A stretch of DNA of 12,757 bases from an uncultured Alistipes sp. (GTDB lineage: Bacteria; Bacteroidota; Bacteroidia; Bacteroidales; Rikenellaceae), in the NCBI GenBank assembly GCA_947173915.1, contig CAMWGZ010000018.1, positions 1-12,757 on the forward strand, in the 5' to 3' direction. Shown piece by piece: positions 1 to 6,452 of the stretch. The position numbers and the translations under genes are program-made. Each line of letters begins with the position of its first letter. Positions within the stretch are counted from its first letter, which is position 1. The notes beneath the pieces were generated by a model that saw only the letters and a list, made by a program, of their open reading frames with translations, did no database searches and was not told the origin of the DNA.

Positions 1-331
1 GCACCTCGATCTCCACGTCGCTGCCCTGCTCGCGCTTCATCTCCCAGATGAGCGGTGCCATGCCGTAGATGCCGGCATCGCCCGAGCTGATGACGCACAC
101 CGTGCGCCCCCCGACGGCGCGGCGGAAGGCCTCCTCGGCGCGCTCGCGCTCGCGCTTCATGCCGGTGTCGATGGTCTCGGCTCCGGGGCTGAGGTAGCGT
201 TCGATGAAGCGGAAGTAGTATTTGTAACCCACCACCGTGTCCGCCCGGCGGATCGCCTCGACCACGGCGGGGGTGATGTCCTGTTCGCTGCCGGGACCGA
301 TGCCGGCGACGATGATGCGGGACTGTTTCAT
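1..331 (-). CDS. cobJ: Precorrin-3B / cobalt-precorrin-3 C17-methyltransferase (CobJ/CbiH), N-terminal part
   Basis: This is the N-terminal 110 residues of a SAM-dependent tetrapyrrole methyltransferase; the rest lies beyond the left edge. CobJ/CbiH methylates C17 and drives ring contraction during corrin synthesis in the cytoplasm. The protein opens MKQSRIIVAGIGPGSEQDIT, with the family's SAM-site loop GIGPGS at residues 10-15. It continues with VVGYKYYF (about 33-40), a GMKRE segment (about 57) and SSGDAGIYGM (about 83-92), all close to CobJ/CbiH rather than to the sister methyltransferases CbiF, CbiL or CobI. The ATG at 331 is the natural start: it lies just after a promoter core at 352-359 and the GIGPG motif sits at the expected distance. 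The leader is only about 10-15 bases and has no clear Shine-Dalgarno sequence. A C-terminal fusion partner, such as CbiG, cannot be excluded. The aerobic or anaerobic version cannot be told from this fragment. Confidence 0.9.
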   Translation of the reverse strand, partial: MKQSRIIVAGIGPGSEQDITPAVVEAIRRADTVVGYKYYFRFIERYLSPGAETIDTGMKRERERAEEAFRRAVGGRTVCVISSGDAGIYGMAPLIWEMKREQGSDVEIEV

Positions 332-351
332 GACTGCGTACTGGTTTTCCG

Positions 352-384
352 CAAAGGTACGAAAAAGCCGCGTGCAAAAGCAAA
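352..384 (-). promoter_or_regulatory. Bacteroidota-type promoter for cobJ
   Basis: On the minus strand TACCTTTG (359-352) matches the Bacteroidota sigma-ABfr -7 consensus TAnnTTTG. A TTTG at 384-381 lies 21 bases upstream, in the range expected for the -33 element. It falls between the terminator of the uptake operon (439-474) and the cobJ ATG (331). This suggests that cobJ starts its own transcript rather than being read through from the receptor gene. The inferred transcript start is about 10-15 bases before the ATG. Confidence 0.55.
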
Positions 385-438
385 CTTGTCTGCGATTTTA
401 CCGTGGCCGGGACTCCGGAGCGGATCCGGGGAGGGCGG

Positions 439-474
439 AAAAAAAGACCGCCGGGAGGTAAAATCCCGACGGTC
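439..474 (-). terminator. Intrinsic terminator of the riboswitch-controlled uptake operon
   Basis: Bases 446-456 and 464-474 form an 11-bp inverted repeat with one G-U wobble and a 7-base loop. On the minus strand it is followed by seven U (445-439). It lies 25 bases after the stop of the receptor gene at 500. This is a textbook Rho-independent terminator and marks the end of the three-gene operon. Confidence 0.88.
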
Positions 475-499
475 CGCCGAATAAGGGTAAATATCCGCT

Positions 500-2746
500 C
501 TACCGGTTGAAGCGGATGTCGAGGCTGAAGTAGATCGAGCGGCCCGGGTTGAGGGTCGAGTAGTTCGAGTTGTAGGGGCGGTCATCGACCTGGTTGAAGA
601 TATTCTCGATGCCGATGCTCGGTTCGAGCACCACGCTGCCCAGGTGGAAGGCGTGCGAGGTCGAGAGGTTCCAGATCGTGTAGGCGGGAGCCAGTCCGTA
701 GCTCATCGAGTAGCGGCGGGAGTTGTAGCGTCCGTTGAAATTGACCAGCAACCGGTAGCGGCCCCACGAACGGCTCCAGCGCAGCGATCCGGTCGCGCTG
801 TGGGGGACGGTCTTGTCCAGCCGGCGGTCTTCGCCCGCTGCGGCCGAGAGGTTGCGGGCATCGGTGTAGGCGTAGGTTCCCGTCAGCGTGAATCCCTCGC
901 CCAGGTAGGCCTGCACCCCGACGTTGGCCCCCGCCACGCGGGCGCGATGGAGGTTGGTGCGTTGCAGCATCCGGTAGTCGGCCGCCTCTTCGGGGCTGAC
1001 ACCGGCATCGATCTTCTCCTGGTCGGTCGCCTCGATTGCGCGGTAGTAGATCATGTCGCTCAGTGCGTTGAGGTATCCGCTCGCGGAGATCGAGATGTTG
1101 CTCGTGGGGTTGTACTCGACCGACAGCATGCCGAAGTTGCTCTTCTCGGGCTTCAGGTCGCGGTCGCCGACGGTAATCTGATGCGAGGTGGACTGGATCT
1201 GGATGCCGTAGATCTGGTAGAGCGACGGGGAGCGGTAGCCTGCCGCGTAGGAGGCGCGCAGATTGACCGGGCCGACGCGCCACATGAGTGCCATGTTGGG
1301 GGTGGCGTAGCTCTTGAAGTTCTCGTTGTAGAGGTAGCGGAAGCCGACGACGTACTGGAGGTTCCTGCGCAGTTGTATTTCGTTCTGCGCGAAGGCCGAG
1401 AGGGTATAGACCGTCTTGGTGTCGTCGATGTTGTAGGTGGCGTTCTTGCCCAGCTCGTCCTGGACGAACTCCAGGCCGACGGTCATGCGCATGCGGTCGC
1501 CCGCGTTGAATACCGAGCGTGCGGTGGCGTTGTAGTAGCGGTTGGTAATGCGGTTCACCACGTCGCCGGGCTGGTTTTTGCCCGATTTGGCGAAGTATTC
1601 GTAGTCGGAGGAGTAGTTATCCGAGAAGAAGTCCACGTCGATGTATGCCGATTTGGTTATCAGGTACTTGATTCCGGCACCGTAGGTGTAGCTCTCGTGC
1701 AGCAGGTTGTAGGTGTAGGCCGGCTTGAGCTCCGGATCGCGCGACTCCTGCGGCCGGTCGGTGGCGTAGTCGTACCACGAACCCTTGACGTACATGGTAA
1801 GCCGCTCGTTGGGGCTGTATGAGAAACGCTGCGAGACGCTGTTGGTGGCGAATTTGACCGAAGCGACCTTGTTGGTCAGCTGCAACTCGCCCGTTTTGGC
1901 GTTCTCCTCGTACTCGTTCAGCCGCCAGCTGTCGGCCTGCTGCCGCTGGTAGGAGGTGTTGGAGGCGAACTTGCCGGTCGAAGCGTCGAGGTTGAGCGAC
2001 TGGGTAAAGCGTCCCTTGCTGCCCAGGCGGGTGTAGCTCGAAGCGTTGATTCCCTTCTTCTTGTTGTCGTCGGTAATGATGTTGATCACACCGGCGACGG
2101 CATCCGATCCGTAGAGCGACGAGGCGGCTCCGTTCACGACCTCGATGTTCTTGACGTTGGCCATGTCGATGCGGTTCAGGTCGGCCGTCGAGGTGCCGCC
2201 GCCGATGAGCTTCTTGCCGTTTTCGAGGATCAGCACGTAGCTCTCGGGCAGTCCGTTCATCGACATGGTGGTCCCCATGCCGTTGGTCATGAACGTGAAG
2301 GAGGGGTTGTAGGTCTCCAGGGCGCTCTGCAGGTCGGTCGTCGAGGTCTGGCGCAGCTCCTTGGCCGTGATGACCGAGACGGGAACCGGCGAATCCTTGA
2401 GCCGGTGGCGCGTTCCGGTGCCCGAGACGACCACCTGGTCGAGGTTGATGTGGGCTTCGGGCATCTCCACCCGCAGCGAGGTCTCCCCCTCGCCGACGGT
2501 GCGCGTTACGGTGGCGTAGCTCAGGTGGGTAAAGCGCAGTTTGGTGCCCGGGGCGATCTGATCGAGGCTGAAGCGTCCGCCGGCATCCGTCGTCACGCCG
2601 CGCAGCGAGTGCTCGATGCTTACGTTCGCGCCCGCGACGGGTTTTCCGTTTCGGGCATCGACGACCGTGCCGGTAACGGTCTGTTGGGCCGAGGCTCCGA
2701 GGGCATACCCGAGAAGTAGGGCGAACAATGCGAAAAGTTTCTTCAT
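500..2746 (-). CDS. TonB-dependent outer-membrane receptor, BtuB-like (third gene of uptake operon)
   Basis: This is a 748-residue outer-membrane transporter that uses TonB energy to import a bound ligand, here probably a corrinoid or related tetrapyrrole. A signal peptide of about 20 residues ends ALGASA before QQ. A carboxypeptidase-D-like beta-sandwich (about 22-95) follows, as is usual in Bacteroidota receptors. Next come a TonB-box-like stretch QVVVSGTG (about 104-111), a plug domain (about 115-228) with GAASSLYGSDAVAGVINIIT, and a beta-barrel to the end, where IYFSLDIRF is the last strand. The gene lies 113 bases after the CbiK-like gene. No TAnnTTTG promoter is visible in that gap, so it is probably co-transcribed, but a 19-bp hairpin (2805-2848) lies between them. 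The start at 2746 has a GGAG about 10 bases upstream. It is a paralogue of the receptor at 3850-6207. The B12 riboswitch at the head of the operon is the only evidence for the substrate; haem or another metal complex remains possible. Confidence 0.9.
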   Translation of the reverse strand: MKKLFALFALLLGYALGASAQQTVTGTVVDARNGKPVAGANVSIEHSLRGVTTDAGGRFSLDQIAPGTKLRFTHLSYATVTRTVGEGETSLRVEMPEAHINLDQVVVSGTGTRHRLKDSPVPVSVITAKELRQTSTTDLQSALETYNPSFTFMTNGMGTTMSMNGLPESYVLILENGKKLIGGGTSTADLNRIDMANVKNIEVVNGAASSLYGSDAVAGVINIITDDNKKKGINASSYTRLGSKGRFTQSLNLDASTGKFASNTSYQRQQADSWRLNEYEENAKTGELQLTNKVASVKFATNSVSQRFSYSPNERLTMYVKGSWYDYATDRPQESRDPELKPAYTYNLLHESYTYGAGIKYLITKSAYIDVDFFSDNYSSDYEYFAKSGKNQPGDVVNRITNRYYNATARSVFNAGDRMRMTVGLEFVQDELGKNATYNIDDTKTVYTLSAFAQNEIQLRRNLQYVVGFRYLYNENFKSYATPNMALMWRVGPVNLRASYAAGYRSPSLYQIYGIQIQSTSHQITVGDRDLKPEKSNFGMLSVEYNPTSNISISASGYLNALSDMIYYRAIEATDQEKIDAGVSPEEAADYRMLQRTNLHRARVAGANVGVQAYLGEGFTLTGTYAYTDARNLSAAAGEDRRLDKTVPHSATGSLRWSRSWGRYRLLVNFNGRYNSRRYSMSYGLAPAYTIWNLSTSHAFHLGSVVLEPSIGIENIFNQVDDRPYNSNYSTLNPGRSIYFSLDIRFNR

Positions 2747-2804
2747 AAGGTATTTCTCCGATTTGTTTCTTTATCCGCTGCGGGTTTCGAACCGGGTCGT
2801 ACGC

Positions 2805-2848
2805 GACAACACCTTGCCGCACCGGAACAGGTGCGGCAAGGTGCTGTC
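2805..2848 (-). other. Long intercistronic hairpin between the CbiK-like gene and the second receptor gene
   Basis: Bases 2805-2823 and 2830-2848 are an inverted repeat of 19 bp with one A/C mismatch, which is a G-U wobble in the minus-strand RNA, around a 6-base loop. It starts 11 bases after the stop codon of the CbiK-like gene. No U-run follows it on the minus strand, so it does not look like a normal intrinsic terminator. It may protect the 3' end of the upstream message, act as a partial terminator, or set the ratio between the genes. Confidence 0.7.
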
Positions 2849-2859
2849 CCGCTGCGGGG

Positions 2860-3843
2860 CTACTCCTCCTCGACGGAGAGGATTGCCTCTTTCAAATGAT
2901 TGATCCATACGGTGTTGATGGCCGAGTAGTCGCCCAGGCCCTTGCACTGGGTCTCCACGACCTCGATGCCTGCGTCGGCGATCTGGATCTTCCAGCTCTG
3001 CTCCTCCATCGGTGCGCCCTCCTCCTTGTCGCCGGCCATGTCGTTGTTGGCATGGTCGCCGGCGATCGACATGAGCGGGTGGAGCGACACCTTGGTGCAG
3101 CCGTTCGCCTGCAGTTTTTCGATGACCGAGTCGATCAGCATGTCGTCGTAATCGACCGTGCCGACGAAGATCTTGTCGTTATCGTAGGCCTCTTTTCCGT
3201 AGGCCTGCATCGCTACCTCGATATCCTCGTAGCTCTTGTTGGCGTAGTAGTATTTGCTGGCGGGGTTGCCGTGGCCCATGAAGGCGACGGCCTCGCCGCG
3301 CGTGAGCTGCTCCCTGAAGTTATCGACCAGCACTCGGGCGACGGCCTCGATGCTCTGTGCGTCGGTCAGCAGCGCCTCGCCCAGCTTCACGGTCAGCTCG
3401 CCGCGCTCGATCCGCTCGTCGTTTCTGAAGCGGAAGCCGTTCACGTAGGATTCCGAGAGAATCGTGTACTCCTGGCCGGGAATCACGTGGAGCGACTGCA
3501 CGTAGATGTTCTTGTAGCCCGCCTTGCCCAGCTCCATGAGCCAGATGTCGGGGGCGACGTACTCCTCGCCCGTCTCGGCGTACCAGCGGTTCATGCAGAG
3601 CTCCGACGTGAACGAGAGGTAGATGTCGGCATCGGGGAAGGCCTTCCGGAAGTCGGCCATCTGGGCCTTGTAGGTCTTGTGGGGCTCGGGCCAGGTGCTG
3701 CCGAAGGTTACCAGCAGTATGGCCGTGTCGTTCTGTTTGTCGATCTGGACGGGTACGCGTTCCGTGTCGTCGTCGTTCGAGCAGGCGGGCATGAAGGCCG
3801 TCGCCGCAACTGCGCAGAGGCAGCAAAGCAAGAATTTTTTCAT
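2860..3843 (-). CDS. cbiK: Exported CbiK-family cobaltochelatase-like lipoprotein
   Basis: This is a 327-residue protein of the CbiK family, class II chelatases that insert cobalt into sirohydrochlorin and are usually about 260 residues and cytoplasmic. This one has a lipoprotein signal: MKKFLLCC, a hydrophobic core, then FMPA before Cys21. SNDDD follows, resembling the acidic export signal of Bacteroidota surface lipoproteins. The chelatase domain runs from about 40 to 325. Family landmarks are LLVTFGST (43-50), LHVIPGQEY (118-126), FMGHG (188-192), VGTVDYDD (227-234) and AGDHANNDMAG (261-271). By comparison with Salmonella CbiK, whose ligands are His145, Glu175 and His207, the equivalents are His191, Asp231 and His264, so the Glu is replaced by Asp. 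The gene starts 6 bases after the upstream receptor stop, so the two are co-transcribed under the B12 riboswitch. Known exported relatives are CbiK-P of Desulfovibrio and IhtB, a haemin-binding lipoprotein of Porphyromonas encoded beside a TonB receptor. Capture of corrinoid, haem or sirohydrochlorin at the cell surface, or real chelatase activity, are both open. Confidence 0.9.
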   Translation of the reverse strand: MKKFLLCCLCAVAATAFMPACSNDDDTERVPVQIDKQNDTAILLVTFGSTWPEPHKTYKAQMADFRKAFPDADIYLSFTSELCMNRWYAETGEEYVAPDIWLMELGKAGYKNIYVQSLHVIPGQEYTILSESYVNGFRFRNDERIERGELTVKLGEALLTDAQSIEAVARVLVDNFREQLTRGEAVAFMGHGNPASKYYYANKSYEDIEVAMQAYGKEAYDNDKIFVGTVDYDDMLIDSVIEKLQANGCTKVSLHPLMSIAGDHANNDMAGDKEEGAPMEEQSWKIQIADAGIEVVETQCKGLGDYSAINTVWINHLKEAILSVEEE

Positions 3844-3849
3844 GATCGT

Positions 3850-6207
3850 TTATCGATTTTGATTGGTTTTGTGTGATTTGTCGTTCGTGAATCTTACGGT
3901 CACGGCACCGTAGTAGGTGCGTCCCGGAGTTTTGGTGCCGTAGTTGTAGCCGAGCGGTTTGGTCTCCTTGTAATCGAACAGGTTGTCGATGCCGGCGGTC
4001 ACTTCGAGCCGCCACCGCTTCCAGCTGCCGATGGTGTGGGTGGTGTTGAGCCGCCAGGTCATGTAGCCGTCGGCATCGCCGTATTCGTAATAGTAGCGCT
4101 TCGACTGGATCTTGCCGAAGAGGCCGACGGTCAGTTTGTAGCCTCCCCACGAACGGCTCCAGGTGCCGTTCAGGTTGGCCCGGTGGCGGGCCGTGCCGTC
4201 CACGATGCGGCGTTCGAGCCGTCCCGTCTCCTCGTTGAAGAGGTCGGCATGGGCATCCACGTAGCTGTAGCCGCCGCCCAGCGTGACGCTGCGTCCCAGG
4301 CGGGCGCTGAAGAGAAGGTCCGCGCCGCCGATCCGCGCACGCTCCATGTTGGTGTACTGCATCGCTTTGTCGATCTCGGTCTCCTCGCCTCCCCGCCACT
4401 CGTCGGGCACGGGGACCTCGATCAGCGCGATCATGTTTTTGACCCGGTTGAAGTAGCCCGTGACGCTGGCCGAGAAGATCTTGTCGTTGTACTCCGCCCC
4501 GGCCGAGAAGTAGTCGGAGGTCTGCGGCCGCAGGTCGGTGTTGCCCAGGTAGAGCCGCATGAGCGACATCATCGTGCGCCGGTACTGGTAGTACAGCTCC
4601 TTGAGCGTCGGGGTCTTGAAGCCCCGGGCGTAGGTGGCCCGCAGGTTGAAGTCGCCGAGCTTGTAGCGGAGCGAGGCTTTCGGTGTCGCCTCCGCGCCGA
4701 ACTCCTTGTGGCCCACGAGCCGGAGGCCGGCCGTGAGGTTCAGGCGCGGGGTTATGTCCCATTCGTCCTGCGCATAGGCCGAGAGGGTCCAGGCCGCGGC
4801 GCGCTCCTGCCGCATGCGGGCCGGAGCGATGAGCCATTCGCGGAGGTACTCCACGCCGGCGCTCAGCCGGTTGTTCCCGCGCAGGTCGAACACCCCTTTG
4901 GCGTGGGCGACCAGGCGGTTCTGGTCGCTCTCGCGGGAGGTGTCGCCCGGGTAATAGACCGTGTGGAGGGGCACCGAGAGGATCGAACCGTCGGGGAGCG
5001 TCTCGTCGCGGTAGTATTCGTCGATGTACTTGAGTTTGTAGCGGTAGTTGTACTGATGCGCGTCGTAGTTGAGGTCGAGCGTGAGCAGCGACCGTTCGGA
5101 GGCCTGCCATTTCGCGCCGCCGCTCCAGGCGTGGTCGATGTAGAAGAGGTCGTAGGCGTAGAGCTGCGGCTTGCCGAGCGGATGGTAGATGTTCTTCTTG
5201 TAGAACATGCCCTCGGCGTAGAGGGTCAGCGCGTCCGAATGGCGGTACTCCACCCGCTGGCTGATGCGATAATTGGTAAAGGCGCTGACGGTCATCGAGG
5301 AGGAGTTCTCGTAGAGGCTGTCGCGGTAAAGTTCGCGGCGGGTGTTGCGCCAGCCGTCGCTGTGCTGCATGCTGAATTTGGTGGAGGATTTCCAGCGGCC
5401 GGCGCGCAGGTCGATCCGGTTGCTCTGCCGCAGGTCGAAATAGGAGCCCAGCCGGGTGGTGTTGAGCAGCGTAAAGGGAATGTCGCGCTGTTTTTTCGTG
5501 ATGATGTTGATCACGCCGGCGATGGCATCCGAGCCGTAGAGCGACGAGGCGGCCCCCTTGACGATCTCGATGCGCTCCACGTCCGAGGGGTCGATGGCGC
5601 TCAGGTCGTTCTGTCCGCCCACGTCGCCGTGCATCCGCTTGCCGTCCACCAGGACCAGAATGTAGGCGTTGCCCAGTCCGTTCATCGAGATGCCCGAACC
5701 CATGTCGCTGGGCGAGAAGTCGAACGACGGATTCAGGCCGGCCAGTATGTCGCTCAGGCTGCCGCCCGAGAAGGCTTTGAGCGCCTGCCCGGAGATGACT
5801 TCGGTCTGGACGGGCGCATCCTTGAGCAGGTGCTCCGTGCCGGTGCCGGTCACCACGACGGTTTCGAGACCGTAGGCCTCCGCTTCGAGTGCGAAATCGG
5901 CCGTTGCGGTGCCGGTGCGCAGGGGGCGCGTCTGCGTCTTGTAGCCCAGGCACGATACCTGCAGCGTGCAGTCGCCGCAGGGCAGGTGCAGCGTGTAGCG
6001 GCCCTCGCGGTCGGTCGTCGTGCCCGAGGCGGTGCCTTCGATCGCGACGACGGCCCCGGCGACGGGTGTTCCTTCGTCGCGGTCCGTGACCTGCCCGGCG
6101 ACCGTCGGCTGCTGCGCGCGGCAGGGCATGACGACGAGGCACCAAAGCATCGCGCACAATACCGGCAACCGGCCGGTAAATCTTCCGTTATGAATCGTTG
6201 TTTTCAC
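3850..6207 (-). CDS. TonB-dependent outer-membrane receptor, BtuB-like (first gene behind the B12 riboswitch)
   Basis: This is a 785-residue TonB-dependent transporter and the first gene after the cobalamin riboswitch, so cobamide or precursor import is its likely role. A basic n-region (MKTTIHNGRFTGR) and hydrophobic stretch end PCRA before QQ, with cleavage near residue 31. A carboxypeptidase-D-like domain spans about 35-110, and a TonB-box-like ETVVVTGTG about 115-123. The plug (about 125-240) has GAASSLYGSDAIAGVINIIT, followed by a long barrel. The last strand ends near YYGAVTVRF, after which comes an unusual basic tail TNDKSHKTNQNR. The start is a GTG at 6207. No in-frame ATG lies between the riboswitch and this codon, and the next Met (residue 20) would remove the basic part of the signal peptide. 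The GTG overlaps the stop of a 15-codon upstream frame (6251-6204). The cbiK-like gene begins 6 bases after its stop. Plug DNA at 5501-5572 matches 2076-2147 of the other receptor at 65 of 72 bases. Confidence 0.9.
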   Translation of the reverse strand: MKTTIHNGRFTGRLPVLCAMLWCLVVMPCRAQQPTVAGQVTDRDEGTPVAGAVVAIEGTASGTTTDREGRYTLHLPCGDCTLQVSCLGYKTQTRPLRTGTATADFALEAEAYGLETVVVTGTGTEHLLKDAPVQTEVISGQALKAFSGGSLSDILAGLNPSFDFSPSDMGSGISMNGLGNAYILVLVDGKRMHGDVGGQNDLSAIDPSDVERIEIVKGAASSLYGSDAIAGVINIITKKQRDIPFTLLNTTRLGSYFDLRQSNRIDLRAGRWKSSTKFSMQHSDGWRNTRRELYRDSLYENSSSMTVSAFTNYRISQRVEYRHSDALTLYAEGMFYKKNIYHPLGKPQLYAYDLFYIDHAWSGGAKWQASERSLLTLDLNYDAHQYNYRYKLKYIDEYYRDETLPDGSILSVPLHTVYYPGDTSRESDQNRLVAHAKGVFDLRGNNRLSAGVEYLREWLIAPARMRQERAAAWTLSAYAQDEWDITPRLNLTAGLRLVGHKEFGAEATPKASLRYKLGDFNLRATYARGFKTPTLKELYYQYRRTMMSLMRLYLGNTDLRPQTSDYFSAGAEYNDKIFSASVTGYFNRVKNMIALIEVPVPDEWRGGEETEIDKAMQYTNMERARIGGADLLFSARLGRSVTLGGGYSYVDAHADLFNEETGRLERRIVDGTARHRANLNGTWSRSWGGYKLTVGLFGKIQSKRYYYEYGDADGYMTWRLNTTHTIGSWKRWRLEVTAGIDNLFDYKETKPLGYNYGTKTPGRTYYGAVTVRFTNDKSHKTNQNR

Positions 6208-6251
6208 AAAAATACATCGACCGCCTCTCCCCGGACGGGTTCGTTGTACAT
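6204..6251 (-). other. Possible 15-codon leader ORF overlapping the receptor start
   Basis: On the minus strand an ATG at 6251, 10 bases after the B12 box, opens a frame reading MYNEPVRGEAVDVFL. Its TGA (6206-6204) overlaps the GTG start of the receptor in the four bases GTGA. This geometry is typical of translational coupling. A second tiny frame (ATG 6217, 9 codons, stop at 6188) sits behind the purine-rich GGGGAGAGG, which is the best Shine-Dalgarno-like run in the leader. Neither peptide resembles anything known to me, and both may be chance. Confidence 0.3.
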
Positions 6252-6257
6252 CAATTC

Positions 6258-6427
6258 ATCTGGCAGGTTTCCTGACTCTACCCCGGAGGCAAGACCTTCC
6301 CGTCGCGCGGGGCGACAGTGGTCGTTTGAAGATGCTTCCGTTTCGGCGGGTAATACAGTAGCGGGTACTGTTCCGGCATCGCACCGGATTCCCTTTTATG
6401 AGCGGCCTGCGGGCTGCTCATCACCAA
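6258..6427 (-). promoter_or_regulatory. Cobalamin (AdoCbl) riboswitch controlling the TonB receptor/CbiK-like operon
   Basis: This is the classic B12 riboswitch on the minus strand, complete from 5' to 3'. It contains GGGAATCCGGTGCGATGCCGG (6393-6373), the core CCCGCTACTG (6365-6356), a CCACTG...GGGAAGG arm with a TCGC/GCGA stem (about 6320-6295), and the 3' B12 box AGTCAGGAAACCTGCC (6277-6262). The closing helix can form between GCAGG (6410-6406) and CCTGC (6267-6263). The receptor start codon lies about 55 bases downstream and no terminator with a U-run is visible between them. Control is therefore more likely at translation start than by early termination. High cobalamin should shut down the uptake operon. 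Confidence 0.97.
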
Positions 6428-6435
6428 ATGCGGGG

Positions 6436-6443
6436 CAAAGATA
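6436..6443 (-). promoter_or_regulatory. Promoter core of the riboswitch-led uptake operon
   Basis: TATCTTTG on the minus strand (6443-6436, followed by C) is a perfect TAnnTTTG -7 element. It lies about 15 bases upstream of the first recognisable riboswitch base, which places the transcript start just before the aptamer. No clear TTTG -33 element is seen at the expected distance (around 6463-6467); the upstream DNA is AT-rich with A-runs. Confidence 0.7.
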
Positions 6444-6452
6444 GGAAATATT

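Noticed and set aside
2780..2800. GGTTCGAAACC (minus strand), resembling a tRNA T-arm and a possible att site
   Set aside because: The flanking bases do not form a proper 5-bp T-stem, there is no cloverleaf upstream, and no integrase or direct repeat is nearby.
3320..6157. A 945-codon open frame on the minus strand
   Set aside because: It runs in another frame of the first receptor and the CbiK-like gene, and its product is a low-complexity Arg/Pro/Ala/His-rich sequence with no recognisable domain. It is an artefact of high GC.
6208..6262. A transcription terminator as riboswitch expression platform
   Set aside because: Only a short CCCG/CGGG stem is visible on the minus strand and no U-run follows it, so control by termination is not supported.
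4036..6444. An 802-codon open frame on the plus strand
   Set aside because: It is antisense to the first receptor and the riboswitch. The product is Val/Ala/Gly/Arg-rich without domain motifs, while the opposite strand encodes a clear TonB receptor.
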